Assembly: GCF_026914185.1 (NCBI RefSeq)
Contig: NC_070568.1
Location: 4,112,001-4,176,000 of the forward strand
Source of the DNA: Puccinia triticina
Taxonomy: Eukaryota; Basidiomycota; Pucciniomycetes; Pucciniales; Pucciniaceae
Length of the DNA: 64,000 nucleotides
Direction: 5' to 3'
Shown here: positions 35,329 through 46,815 of the stretch, piece after piece
Layout of the letters: every line of letters starts with the position of its first letter
How positions within the stretch are numbered: the stretch's first letter is position 1
Position numbers and translations under genes: made by a program
Notes under the pieces: model-generated
What the model was told of the DNA's origin: nothing
What the model saw: only the letters and a program-made list of their open reading frames with translations
Databases searched by the model: none

Positions 35329-38300
35329 TCATAGCTCATATCGAGGTATTTCTTCGGTCGGATCGGCCATTTCTTCATCTTCATTTTCCCCCAGATCGTA
35401 TGAGCAAGGCATATGTAGTTTAAAGCGGCTTAGTAGAGGGTCAACAGCGATTTCCTTCTGAATTTTCTTGAACCCAAGAAGATAGGAGTTTGCGACGCGC
35501 TTGATTTTCTGATTAGCCTCTGGTATCTTTTCAGAAGTATTGCTTTCCCCGCTATCACTATCCTTGTCCATCATATCTGCATCACTATCACCAAAGATAT
35601 CGTAGCTATTAGCCATTTGAAGAAAAACATTTAATGACTTCGCAGTCATAATATTTTTGTGTGTTTGAGTGAAAATAGTGGCGCCAGTGTCGAGGCGAAT
35701 TGAGTGCATCATGTCTCGGAGCTGAGAAAACAAAAATAACAGTAAGTTATTTGGAAGGAATGAAATATCATTTGGACTCACCAGCTGAATATTCATCAAA
35801 TATAATCTTTTCAATTGTTCAACTAGAGTTCCGGTGCCCGTTTGATTGAAGAAAAACTTGAGCCAGTAGTTTTGCAGGTCGATAAAAATCCTTTGCTACA
35901 AAATGGTTCTTGCGCCCGCTTGGAGAGAATAATAAAGAATGTCGAAAGAGTTTCGCAAGGGATGGAGGCAGCAGTTCGGTAAGAGACAGCACTAAGCAAG
36001 GTAGATAGGAGGAATAGTTTTGCAAGCCCTTTAAAGACTGCAACATCACACTCCAGGTCTTCCATATATTTAAGAGGCGGCCTATGTCACCGGCCTTCAT
36101 TGCTCGGTTAGCTTCAATCACAGTGGAGAATTCCTCCAGCCAAATCAGGAGATTGTGGAGCTTAGGAGATTTCCGTTGGGCTGCTTGGTGACGCCACGGG
36201 CCTGACCGGTACAATATCGATTTTACAACTCATCAATGATAGAGTTCCATTTTGAAGTTGGAATCTTTGGACGGGGGTGGTTCAGACATCATATTCATAC
36301 ATCCTTTCTTCCTCCGTTTCCATGATTTTTCTAAGACACATTTTGGTGAGATATGAGGCACATATACAATTAGGGCCCAATTATAAACTAGTTTTGGAAT
36401 AATTTTGGGATTGGTTTCAAATAAGTTTGAAATATCTTTTTGCTAAATTTTTTGGGATTGAAAATCTCAAAACAACCCAAACCACCTTGGGGAGGTGGTT
36501 TGGGGAAACTGGTTTACCAATACTGTTTTGAATGCAATTACAGCTCAGCATGCAGATGCCCTCCATACACCTGACCAGTACTTCCCCCCCCCCCCCCAAA
36601 GGCCACAGCATATGTACTTGCGCAAGATACAGCCATCAAGGCTGATTTGCGGGTAATTGCAAAATGGAAACCATGGACGGATAGCCAGGATGCAAGTGCA
36701 TCTATCAATGCCCGGGACCTCATATGTAGCTTGCAGAATGAGTGAGCTACAGGCTCTCGCAGTTGAACCAGGATGTTGCGCGCAAGAATCAGCCTTCAAG
36801 GCTGATTCACGGGTATCTATTGACTTGGGAGAGTTGGCAGACATTGGCGGCCAGTTGTCCCGACCCAGGTTGTCCCCCCAAGTTTGTGGGAACGCTGCTG
36901 TTGTTGCTGCCATTGTCTTGGCGCATGCAAGACGGACGACTGCTGACGGAGCAACCTGTGGTAGTGTGAGGCTCACGTTCAGTTGCGCCGGAAATTCATC
37001 CAGCATGGTGGTGGGTTTATAATTTACACTTGGTTGGAAACAGGTTGGAAACAGTTTTGGCCCCTGTATCTGCACCACCAAGATAATTTTTTTTGATTTC
37101 AAACTTATTTGAAAACAATCCCAAAATTATTCCAAAACTGGTTTATAATTGGGCCCTTAGTGAAAAGATACATAAGTGTTTACAACTGAAGATTCACTTC
37201 AATCCAAATAATATGGTGGCTTCGTGAACCTTCTCAATGTTATTGATCATCAGTGAGAAATCCTTTTTGGGGAAGGCCTTCGCACTCGGAATTCCAAGTG
37301 CTTCCAAACATTGCCATGCACCAGTGTCCATTGAGTTATGGTTGTCGCCAAAATGAGCCTTGAAAATACTGCTTGCAATGTTCCACAAAGTGTGCGAGGC
37401 GCCAAGCTGAAAATGTATGTTGTGAAGGCTGTGATGTGCATATCTACTTGGCGTACAAAGAGATTGGATGCAATTGAAGTTGCAACAGGTAGCCAAATCA
37501 CCGTCCATCAGTTGTAAGCAACCAAAAAAGTCTTTCTCAAGCCTGGTTTGAAGTGCAATCAAATCCAACACTTGTCCCATACCCTTGGCACTGTTCTCTG
37601 GCGCATCCATGAGCATGAGCATCTTGATTTCCGGCGGGGTTGATGAAATCTTCTTGACTGGAGGGGGGTCTAGGGGAACGGCTTTGGCGGCACTTTGCGG
37701 TTGAGCAATGTGCTGATGCAAGACACGGGCAATCTGACTCTTCCAGACTGCCTTGTAAGACTCCTCAGCTTTGGCTGTTGGAAGGAACATACGCGGCTCA
37801 ATCTGGAACGATGGTACTTTCTTTAGTGCCTTGGTGAAAGCATCCATAGTGAGCTCGGAAGTGTTGAGTGTTTTTAGGAGCTTAGTCGATGGAAACTGGG
37901 CATATCCCCATGTCCCATGAAACATCCGGGTACTGTGGCCGATGGATTGTGTATGAACATGCTGTTCAATGTCAAGATTATCAATACAGATGACTGGGGA
38001 GATGATTTTTGATGCTGGAGAATCAAAAGCGGTCTTGAGGTTTGACTTTGCCTCTGATGTGAGTGTTTCAAGAGCCGTAACTGCTGTCTGCCGGCTGCAT
38101 GTCAAACCATAGTACATGAGGTATTTTTTCACTCGCTCAGTCACGCCACCGGCAAGGAACTGGATGCCATTTCGCAGCTGGAAGCCATTACAACGGCGAT
38201 TTCTAGTAAAAGCAACAACATTGCAAACCATGTGTGCAATCTGTGCAGAAATTGTCAGTAAATATCCAGCCTGAATTCTCAACAAGGCACCTGCATTAGT

Positions 38301-38960
38301 GGCTCATAATTGCCTCTGATTTTTTGAATTTGAGGGTGTTTTGTACCCAATTTCTTCAAGATTGAGTCCTTGAGCTTCTGTAGGGTCTTTTTCTGTCACA
38401 CCCAATCCAACATTGTCAACCTCGTTGCCTTGGGTGGTGTTTTGTTCAAATGATTGCTGCAGGATGGTGGATAGAAGACCGTGTAAGAATGGCATACTTG
38501 CCGCAACACAATTGTTATTGTGTTTCTTTGCATCTTGACTCAAGCACTCAGCCAATAAATTTTTGCTACTCATATAGCCTCCTTCTGGATAATTGCCACA
38601 CGGTGGGGACTGGTCCGTAACAATCTGGATAGCCTGAAACAAAGAAAGGATGCTTGCTCAAATACCCGGAAGTGGAAGTGGTAAGACACAAACAACAATG
38701 GGCTCACTTCCTGTAGAACAAATGAAGACCATGCTTGCTTCCCCTCCGGTGTCTTCTTGAGTTGATCAACCATCTTATCAAGCAGTTCCATAGTCGTGGT
38801 CAATCCAGTACCGGGCCATAGTCTGTGTCAATTGGCAACAGCTGGATGAGGGTTTTTGAGAAAGCCAAGCAGAAACTTTTTGGGTGTTAGTTTTTGTTCT
38901 TGGATCACTCTGCAGACACTAATCAGTTTTGCGTGCTCTGGAATAACCGGTGGCCTTGGT
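35329..38960 (-). pseudogene. DUF6589-domain protein, degenerate
   Basis: Minus-strand exons carry the rust type of DUF6589 protein: KKFLLGFLKNPHPAVAN (about 38880), the segment SSFVLQE ending at 38708, PFLHGLL near 38470, NRRCNGFQLRNGIQFLAGGVTERV near 38180, CIDNLDIEQHVHTQSIG and MFHGTWGYAQFPS near 37950, MDGDLATCCN near 37490, GAWQCLEALGIPSAKAF near 37290, and the C-terminal FSTVIEANRAMKAGDIGRLL near 36100. Function is unknown; acidic residues in CIDN and MDGD make an RNase H-like nuclease or transposase fold possible (inference). Breaks: TGA at 38828-38830 (expected Arg), a slip in an A-run near 38330, another near 35890, stops near 36230, and a MITE between exons at 36373-37156. It faces the helicase gene inside the 11-kb transposon. 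Confidence 0.75.
36373..37156. mobile_element. 784-bp MITE with TTA duplication
   Basis: Inverted ends start GGGCCCAATTATAAAC and match for about 65 bases. TTA flanks both sides (36370-36372 and 37157-37159), as expected for PIF/Harbinger-type elements. It sits between two exons of the DUF6589 gene, probably in an intron. It carries no transposase of its own. Confidence 0.85.
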
Positions 38961-39880
38961 GATAAAGCTGTTGAAATAGTGTTGCAGAACTAGGATGGCT
39001 GGTTTTGATGTGGTCTCAACGGGTTTTGATGGTCATGGATGGCAAAACTCCGGTGATGTGGTGGTTCCCTCAAGTAATACAAGGTCATATTATGATCTGC
39101 AATGTTGACATCTTGTTGATACATGGATCCATAGGATCCACAAGTGCATCAGGCTTGTGAATCCATGGTGGATCCGCATTTCAAACACTTATACATTTTG
39201 CATTTTTTGAAAAATTATAAAAAGTTGAAAAATGGCAGTAGCACAAAACTGAGGACACCAAATTGTAGGGACAGCAATGTAGCGTTAGAACCACATGGAA
39301 GAGACTTGTATAGAGGCTGGGAGAGGTGCTATAAATTTTTTAAAAACCTCCCAGCCAAACCAACTTTCTGCTCCCGCTTAAATTTTGGGTTAATACCCAA
39401 GTCCCTCCCTGCAGGAGGGGTGGCTTCGCCGCCAGCCAGTGTTACACAGCAAGCCTCCCACCAGGGGGAACTTGTGTTAAGTTAGATCCCAGGCTAACTG
39501 GGATAACCTCAACCCAGCCAATTATGCTGGCAGTGCACTTTTCATCATCCCTTGTTACATTTCTGGTTTGAGTGCAAAAATTCAAGCTAACCAATTTGGT
39601 TTAGCGTGATGAAGCTTTTACTTAGCATAGCCTAGCGTATGTTGTCACTAGCAGCTAGTGAAAACATGCAAGTTTGTTAGCTTAGAATAAGGTGCACTAA
39701 TTTCTATTTTAGCCCTGATGATTTAAATCTAACACTATTTTGTTTTGAAATGAAAGTATTGGAGGACTTCCCTTTGATTTACACGGCCGTGTAAAGTCAG
39801 ATCTGGCACTTCTAAAGCCAGATTTTTACACCCTGGTTTTACACGCACTTTTCAGTGGCTAGATTAAACCAGGACATCCC

Positions 39881-40414
39881 TCTCAATGGCCGGTACAGAC
39901 CATTCATTGAGAGTACACAAACCTCTTGATAGCTGGTCTGTACCGGCCATCCAGAGTACACAACCATCTTGATGCCCAGTACAGACCGGCCATTGAGAGT
40001 ACACAACCCTCTCAATGGCCGGTCTCTACCGGCTTTGTAGCGTACACAACCCTCTCAATACCCAGTAGAGACCAACCGTCAAGAGTACGCAACCCTCTCA
40101 ATGGCCGGTACAGACCAGTCATTGAGAGGACACAACCCTCTCAATGGCCGCTACAGACCGGTCATCAAGAGTACACACCCCTCTTGATGACCGGTCTGTA
40201 CGGTCATTGAGATGGTAGATCTACCTGCCATCGAGAGGTTTGAGTCCTCTCAATGACCGGTGTTGTGTCCTCTTGATGCCTGGTACACCTCTGTACCAGT
40301 CATCAAGAGGACACCTCTTGATGGCCGGACAGACCGGTCATCAAGAGGGGTGTGTGCTCTTGATGAGCGGTCTGTACCCGCCATTGAGAGAGTTGTGTAC
40401 TCTAAATGACTGGC
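39881..40414. repeat. palindromic minisatellite, left part
   Basis: About 18 half-units of the type CTCTCAATGGCCGGTACAGACC alternate with the opposite orientation, separated by AGTACACAACC-like spacers. It continues at 43873-44115 beyond the inserted hAT element; the junction ACAGATC is duplicated by that insertion. Confidence 0.9.
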
Positions 40415-40644
40415 ACAGATCCAACGGTGGGCCGCTACACTACTTTTAGTTTTTAGCGTAGTTTAGTGTAGTATTTTTACGCTAATCTACACAAAAGTTA
40501 CCTGTAGCGCCAACTTTAGCCAACTAAAAACTAACAAAATAAATTATTTAAAAAAAAACTGGTAGCGTAGCGTTAGTTTAGACCTAAATAAGAGAACTAA
40601 CGCTAACATCTTTCATCGATAGATGCTGTTTAGTCAGCGTAGCG

Positions 40645-40770
40645 TAGGTATCAGCTGCACTACTTTTCAGTGTAGCGCAATCATCAGCTACACTACCTTT
40701 CAGTGTAGCGCAATCATCAGCTACGCTACCTTTCAGTGTAGCACAATCATCAGCTACACTAAAAAACGGT
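40645..40770. repeat. 33-bp tandem repeat in the hAT-like element B end
   Basis: About three and a half copies of CAATCATCAGCTACACTACC followed by TTTCAGTGTAGCG. The unit contains the GTAGCG/CGCTAC word that is spread through both ends of the element, so it is a likely transposase-binding array. Confidence 0.8.
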
Positions 40771-41183
40771 GTAGTTTTTTTTAGCTACAGTAGTTATTAA
40801 TGTAGCACCCAAGTTAGCGTCAGTTTAGCTCATGTGTAGCATAGTTTAGCTGAGTTTTAGCACAGTTTAGCGGAAGTGTAGCGCAATTCAGTGGAGTTTT
40901 TGCATCAGTTCACTGGGTTCTGTCATGGGGGAGATGTAGTGTCAAGAACTTGACAGAGAAAGTTGAATAACTTTATTTGATAAAGCCAAAGGCGTATAGT
41001 TGTTGTATTCAATATTTTTTCTACTTGGTAATCTAAGTCGTGTATATGTGATAGATTTTGAGGGAATGTGTGATATTGTGTATTTTTTGAGATGGGAAAG
41101 AAATTAGGAATAGGAAGCACATGTTTATTTATTTTTTTGATTAATTGAGCAAAAACAAAATGAAAAATTCATTTACTTGCTTT

Positions 41184-42480
41184 CTATAGATCTTTATCAA
41201 AATGGTTGGTGAAAGCCGTGACAATGTTTTGCGCCTTTTCAAATTTTCCAGTGATTTTCAATCCCGCTTTGAGCCACATATGACTACTGACACATCGTTC
41301 TATCGTTCGTGGTATCAATCTTCCCCAACCACTGGTGCAGACATCGGCAGCCAAAGAAAATGTACGCTCGGCCGCGCAAGATGATGCAGAACAACCTAGG
41401 TAGTCCTTTGCTAACGATGATAGGACAGGGAACGTGCTTGAATGATCCTGAAAGTCACATATGGAATTTCATGAGTCGTAAAACTTTGAAATCAAGTAAA
41501 TTCAAATAGAAACATACCTTCCACCATATCAAAGCACTCACGGGATCCTTGGAATTTGGGGCTGCAAAACAATCCATGTTCTTGAGGTAGAGCTCGAGTT
41601 CCTTGCTTTCTGCAGCCGCCGCAGTAGAATTGAATTCGTCAAAGATATTTTTGTTAACAACTTCCTTGGGCTTTTCTTTATCTTCGTCCAAAACCTCAAT
41701 GTCGTCACTTTCTCTTTTTAACAAAGCTTCCCTCGCCGCAAAGTGTCGCTCCAACGAAACTTGAGCCTCCCCGCTTTTTTCCGGCCAGCACTTGGATAAT
41801 AATTTTAACCAAAAACTAGGGTGAAGGAGAGTCGCCATTACCAAAGTTTCACATCCTAGTGCCTCGTCTTCGTAAACCTTTAATTTTTCAATCATCTTGA
41901 TGTACATTGGATGCAATGCATCATCTCGCCCACATTGCTCATCCTTGTTCTTCAAATCAGAAATGGTTTGAAAATAGTTTGGAAGAACATAAGGACCGGT
42001 AGGACCATCACCTTCCATCATCTTTGTAAGACGGTCAAAAGGCTGAAAAAAAATAACATCAACAAAACAAACTAAGTAAATTGGATAAGAGTTGAAAAAT
42101 TTCTCACTTCTAACTCGTCATTTAATTGAGCAATCAGCAGCCACTCCTTTTTAGCAAATTGTATCTCGTTGAAGTGACCATACTTTTTGCAATTGTCTTT
42201 ACGGCTTGCTCGGGCAATTTTCTCTTGAAATTTGACATACTCGGCACGGAGCATTTCATCGATAACCTGCAAAATAATATGTGAATAAAGTATTCAAATC
42301 TGTCTGAGTTTTATGACATACATCTCTTGCTTCATATGCACGCCTTCTACTTTCATACTTGATATTCCAACGAATCCCATAACCAGCAATCAGAGTTTGC
42401 AATCCTTTTCCAGCAGCACGTCGCTCAAATTCCTGCCTCCATGCGCTAGAGCCAGTTATTTTCAGTATCACAAAATCCAA
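41184..42480 (-). pseudogene. hAT transposase, C-terminal part only
   Basis: Minus-strand exons preserve the C-terminal half of an hAT transposase: LQTLIAGYGIRWNIKYESRR near 42400, a middle exon 42021-41517 ending LIWWK, and the dimerisation domain FPVLSSLAKDYLGCS then CAAERTFSLAADVC near 41350-41440, with TAG stop at 41184-41186. The N-terminal half, with the BED finger and first catalytic Asp, is missing; the expected position is filled by GC-rich unrelated DNA from about 42483. It is closely parallel in exon layout to the transposase of element A, so B is probably a defective relative. Confidence 0.8.
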
Positions 42481-42482
42481 CT

Positions 42483-43340
42483 AGTATCAAAAATCAGCCT
42501 CAGGGGCCTCCCCTGGTTTGTTCTTGTTACACGGGAGGTTGGTGGAGTCCATCGAACTGTCCAGCCCCTCCCTGTACACGCCAAGCCACAAGCACGTAGT
42601 GCGGCCATGTACATGTAGCGACGGCGGAGATAGCGGCGTACAGGGCTTTGCAGGGACCTGGGGAGGTTGCCTGCATCCCCTCAGAACTCTCGGGGTCTGA
42701 GACTCCTCGAGCCCGCTCTTTCCTCTCCGAGCCTCCCATTCCCGAGTCCCTTCTAGTCTACCCCTCTTGGATCAAAGCCTTTTCGCGACTGCCCACCCGC
42801 CCTACACAAGTCTAAACGAGGACTAGGCCCTCACGCTCACGCGTGGGGTCTAGCGCCTTTGCCATCACCCTCCGGGGACTTTCTGCTCCGGGAGGATCCG
42901 GTCCACTGCCTTCTCCTCCCTCAGGAACTTCTCCCTGTCGATTCCCCACTCCCAGGGGACTTTAAAAAAGAGAAGAACCACAAGAGCGCAGCACAAAGGA
43001 TTGGGGACCAATCCTCCCCCGAACCACACACAAGAGTCTGGTGAAGTTACTCCCTGACTTCCAGGACTCTCAATAGTGAGCAGATGACTAAGAGAGAGCA
43101 TCGCGGTGCCCTCCGCAGCGTCAACCAAGGTGTGGTGGTGCATTGAGCCACGCGCAACCCGCAAGGGACCGCATGCTGGAAACCCCCTGCCAGACCTCCC
43201 CGCAGCGGCTAAGTGGGAATGGAATATTATGTATCTACACATGTACAAACGTACATACCCAATTTGAGCCACAGAACACAACTACTGATATGAATCATGT
43301 AGACGATTGGTTCGTAATTGAGTGACTGGAGTGATAAGCA
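42483..43340. other. GC-rich block replacing the hAT transposase N-terminus
   Basis: The base composition changes sharply from AT-rich to GC-rich between about 42490 and 43215. Open frames here overlap on both strands and resemble no family. It may be a solo LTR or other insertion, but I found no target duplication. Confidence 0.4.
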
Positions 43341-43344
43341 AGTT

Positions 43345-43415
43345 GAAATAGCATAGCAGTCAGGACGGGTGATTCTGACATGATAACCTTTTGAAGACAC
43401 GCGGGTTCGATTCCA
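43345..43415 (+). repeat. possible tRNA-derived (SINE-like) unit
   Basis: TAGCATAGCAG fits an RNA polymerase III A box and, about 45 bases on, GGTTCGATTCC is a perfect B box. The segment does not fold into a proper cloverleaf (long D region, no acceptor pairing), so it is not a functional tRNA gene as read. A SINE head or chance match are both possible. Confidence 0.3.
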
Positions 43416-43872
43416 ATTCTTAATCACCCGCATGTGCCCGCTGCGGAGATCACAGCACCTGATACATTGTGCGCTGAATCCGAGGTAGCGGGTCTTAGAT
43501 TGGTAAGTTAGAGCAACTACAATAGTCAGTGTAGCGTAGTTCAGTCTGCAGTGTAGCGGGGTAAAGTATGCAAGTGTAGCAGAGTAAAGTATGCAAGTGT
43601 AGCGTAGTGTAGCAGGAAAAAAACTGAGCTGAAATGGAAAGAAAATTTGGATAGCGAAAAAATTCTACGCTAAGGAACAGTTTAACGCCTTGTAGTTGAC
43701 GCTAAAACTACCATGAATCTCAAGGCAGAAAAAACCACTGAACTCTCCAGTAATTTAGATTATTTCAGCTTCAACTGAAACTCCCAAATATCTCTGGAAA
43801 TTACCTGATACTACACTATCAGATAGCGGCCGCTACCGCTAGTTTAGCGTAGCGGCCCACCGTTGACAGATC

Positions 43873-44115
43873 TACCATCAAGAGGGTGGTGCATTCTCTC
43901 TTGATGGTCGGTCTGTACCGGCCATCAAGAGGGATGTGTCCTCTTGAGGTACAGGCCGGTCATTGAGAGAGCTGTGTCCTCTCAATGACCGGTCTGTACC
44001 GGCCATCAAGAGGGTTGAATCCTCTCAATGACCGGTACTGACTGGCCATCAAGAGGGTTGCGTACTCTTGATGGCCGGTCTCTACCGGGCATTGAGTGTA
44101 CTCTTGATGACCGGG
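43873..44115. repeat. palindromic minisatellite, right part
   Basis: This continues the array of 39881-40414 with CCATCAAGAGGG and CTCTTGATGGCCGGT half-units. It is separated from the left part only by hAT-like element B and its duplicated ACAGATC. Confidence 0.9.
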
Positions 44116-44301
44116 TTAACAATGAGGGATGAGGCCCAAGTTGCTGGAATACCTGGGGTGTAAATCTGGCAGGTATTCTGGCATCTCAAGCCTGAGGAAA
44201 AGCTTGTGAAGCTAAAAATTACAGTGTGAGGCAGATCTGGCTTTACAAGTGCCAGATCTGACTTTACACAGCTGGGTAAATCAAAGGGAAGTCCTCCATT
44301 A

Positions 44302-46689
44302 TCACTACACTGACTGTTAGCGTAGCAGATTTTAGCTTCATCTAACACCAAATGAATCCTGGAGGAAAAAATGGCCACTACAATAAGATATTTTGGTCAG
44401 ATAGTGTAGTTTAGCGTAGCAACCCACTTTTGCTTTTAATCTTTGAACCTGTTCCAAGAGGGCCTGGTGTAAATCTCAAAAGTTTTTGTGAGAACCTTTT
44501 GATGAGTTCAGAAAGGGATTTATGAGGGAACCTCTGCCTTTCCTGGGTCACTAGATAATAAGAAAAGCCTGCCAATCTCTGATTAGAAGGTTTAATATAG
44601 TGAGAGTGGAGGTTTATCAAAAGATAACCTACTGAGAGCAGGTGGCTTAAGTATTATTGTAATGTAGCAGTTGTGTAATGTTTGTCATGAGATGTTAATT
44701 TGTATTTAATGTGGGTAAAACCAAATTATAGATGGGGCCAATACTGTAGAGTTGCCAATCTTTGTACTGTTATGGGGTAAGCTGATTGCAAGTAGTTTGC
44801 TAGAGAGAAATTACAAATGGAGGGAGGAGAGCCTCCTTAAATAGAAAAGAGTGAGAAATTTTAGCTCCAGGGGAGCAAGATAATGAGGTGATTTAGCTGG
44901 TGGTGCAGCTTACATGAGGGAGTTTTGCCTGATTGATAAGCCACATGATGCAATAAGAGGGAATTTAGCTATTGGGAAAGAGAAAGTGAGAGATTTTATT
45001 GGGTTCCAATCTGGTACCCCAGATCCAAATATATCACCTATCCTGCAACCTCAACCTGGTCATATCTGGGATCTGGTCACATGTTTCCAGATCTGAAAAG
45101 GTACAAAAGGAAGGGGCATTCCCCAATAGAAGTACCAATTTGATTGGGTTTGCCGGAAATTCTCCAAGGCAAAATAGGCTGGTCATTGGCAAGGACAGGT
45201 CATGGATGAATTGACAGTCCTGGTGCAATCATCAAGGGGAGTAACAACTCCCTCAATGACAAGTGTGTGCTGGTTGTGGGGGGAGTACCCTCAATTAACA
45301 TGACCAACCTGTTCCGGTAATCAAGGGGGGGACCTCTTGATTACTCATCTATTCCAATCATCAAGGACACCTCTTATGACCTTTTTGATGAAAAAAGCCG
45401 GCGCCTAGAAGACCTGTGCTACCCGCCAGGCGGTGCTGGATGCAATGCCAGGTGCCCATTTTTGGCAAAGACAGGTCCCAGTGGTGTAAATGGCACCCAG
45501 GTCCGTTTTGACATTCTCCATAGTGTGGGTTTGATTTCATGAGATAGACCAATTTTGGATACTCAGCGGTGGTTTGGGTTGTTTTTTAAGGGTTAGAAAA
45601 AAGAATAAGGGCTGAACGGACTCCAGCAGGCTCAAGAACTATGAAGATTGACCAAAAATGTGATGTTTATTCTGTGGATCAGAAATTCCCATGCCAACCC
45701 ATCATCTGAGGGCGGACTTGCACTTGGAGTCTGGGCGGAAAATGTTGTGGGAGGTTTCATCCTCTCATTGTGCCATGGGTGACAAGTACACAGACCATAA
45801 AACAACACAAACAAGACACTGCACAAAAAAGGAAAGGAAGACAACTATGGGAAACAAGAGAAGTTACTGGCAGAGCAGTGCAGATGTGGAGCAGGAAACC
45901 TTGAATATTGATTGGACCAAACCTTGAACATCAAACTCTGCCTCTGGCGGACCTTGCGGACCAACCCCAATCTGACCAATTGAGGCAGAACCTTGAATAT
46001 TTCTCTCTGCCCTCAGACATCTTTAAGTCTGCTGTCTTGAAGGAACCATGATCTTGACTTGGCACTGGTGTGAATACCACACCATTCTTGGTCTGCTCCC
46101 TGTTCATGTTACCAATGCCCTTGTCTCTTTGGCTGTTGGAAGGTCTCCACAATTCTTTTTACCATATTTCAATGCAAACTGTGAATTAAAGTTTGTTCAC
46201 TTTGGTTTATATGAAGTACATAGAGGCCACATAACTGATCTTAATTAACATGTCCAATCTCTCTTGTGACCGCTTCATGACCTCTGTTACCAGCGGTCAA
46301 CCGATTAAGTTGGAACAGTGGTTTGCCGCTAATTGGCCGCTGATTTGCCCGCTGAATTTGACCAGATTACTCTGGTGATAATCTCACCAGATTGATCAGC
46401 GCTTATCGTAGCGCCCGGGCACCCGCTGATTTTCGGCTCAGCGCAGCGGTCCCAAAAACTGCTGCGCGAAAATTGCACCAAATCAAAGGGCCTCTAGGCA
46501 CGCCTCCTGACGAAGAAACTTGATTGCAATCTCACCTTTACATACTGTGGCACGGGCTTGCACAGCCTCATTGTTTCCCTTCTACCAACCGCACTGAGGT
46601 TCCGAATGGCTGAGGGCCATAAGCACTCTATTTATCACGTGTTTTTGGATATTTCCGAGTTAAAAGCCCTTGAGGGGGTTCCTTTCTTG
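44302..46689. other. intergenic stretch
   Basis: At 44310-44425 there is more GTAGCG/GTTTAGC-rich sequence ending GTAGCAACCCACTTTTGC, like a diverged end of an hAT-B-type element. At 45220-45372 there is a degraded block of the ATCAAGAGG palindrome family. I see no supportable gene elsewhere in the stretch. Confidence 0.4.
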
Positions 46690-46815
46690 GTTGGAGATCC
46701 CCAAACTCGATATCGGCCCCTCAGAACCTGTTGGAATGCGGCATAATGCGGCTAGCAGTGTTGCACCTTGGTAGAGACGGATACACGTCTCAAGGCGTGT
46801 TGAGACCTGTATGAA
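46690..46815 (+). promoter_or_regulatory. upstream block shared with the other inverted RING gene
   Basis: Sequence such as ATCGGCCCCT, TACACGTCT and AGGCGTGTTGA recurs, inverted and in the same order, at about 57090-57200, upstream of the minus-strand RING gene. In both places it lies about 0.6-0.8 kb before the start codon. It marks the outer edge of an inverted duplication and may include promoter elements. Confidence 0.55.

Larger units (their letters stand above)
28568..39535. mobile_element. 11-kb DNA transposon with CACTG ends carrying RecQ-like helicase and DUF6589 genes
   Basis: Left end (28568 onward) and right end (39535 backward) are inverted repeats beginning CACTGCCAGCATA, with about 44 of the first 50 bases matching. 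Similarity resumes with TTAAGCGGGAGCAGAA at 28823-28838 and, inverted, at 39366-39381. That is about 155 bp from each end once a 105-bp insert in the left arm is discounted. CAC flanks both ends (28565-28567 and 39536-39538). A 3-bp duplication with CACT ends fits CACTA-like elements. The cargo is a RecQ-like helicase gene (plus) and a DUF6589 gene (minus), convergent. Later insertions are an hAT-like element (29329-33186) and a MITE (36373-37156); without them the element is about 6.3 kb. Both genes are now damaged. Assigning DUF6589 as the transposase is my inference. Confidence 0.75.
40422..43865 (-). mobile_element. hAT-like transposon B, 3,444 bp, 7-bp target duplication
   Basis: Inverted ends begin CAACGGTGGGCCGCTAC. 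ACAGATC lies directly outside each end (40415-40421 and 43866-43872). Both subterminal regions (about 40440-40910 and 43520-43850) are dense in GTAGCG/GTTTAGC words. A truncated hAT transposase lies on the minus strand. It is inserted in the minisatellite of the TA-flanked element, so it is the younger of the two. Confidence 0.92.
39759..44299. mobile_element. TA-flanked element with long inverted ends, filled with minisatellite
   Basis: Ends are inverted repeats starting TGGAGGACTTCCCTTTGATT and staying similar for about 70 bases (both contain GTAAAGTCAGATCTGGCACTT). TA lies outside each end (39757-39758 and 44300-44301). Between the ends there is one palindromic minisatellite (39881-40414 plus 43873-44115), interrupted by hAT-like element B. 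Without that element the unit is about 1.1 kb and noncoding, a mariner-type MITE that captured or expanded a minisatellite. The 173-bp MITE at 48653-48825 has the same first 13 bases and a TA flank. Confidence 0.8.

Noticed and set aside
43345..43440. tRNA gene
   Set aside because: The B box is perfect, but the D region is too long and no acceptor stem pairs, so a functional tRNA is not supported.
39590..44425. An outer hAT-like element with ends near 39580 and 44425
   Set aside because: The right side has an hAT-B-like end (GTAGCAACCCACTTTTGC), but the left partner is too weak and no duplication was found.
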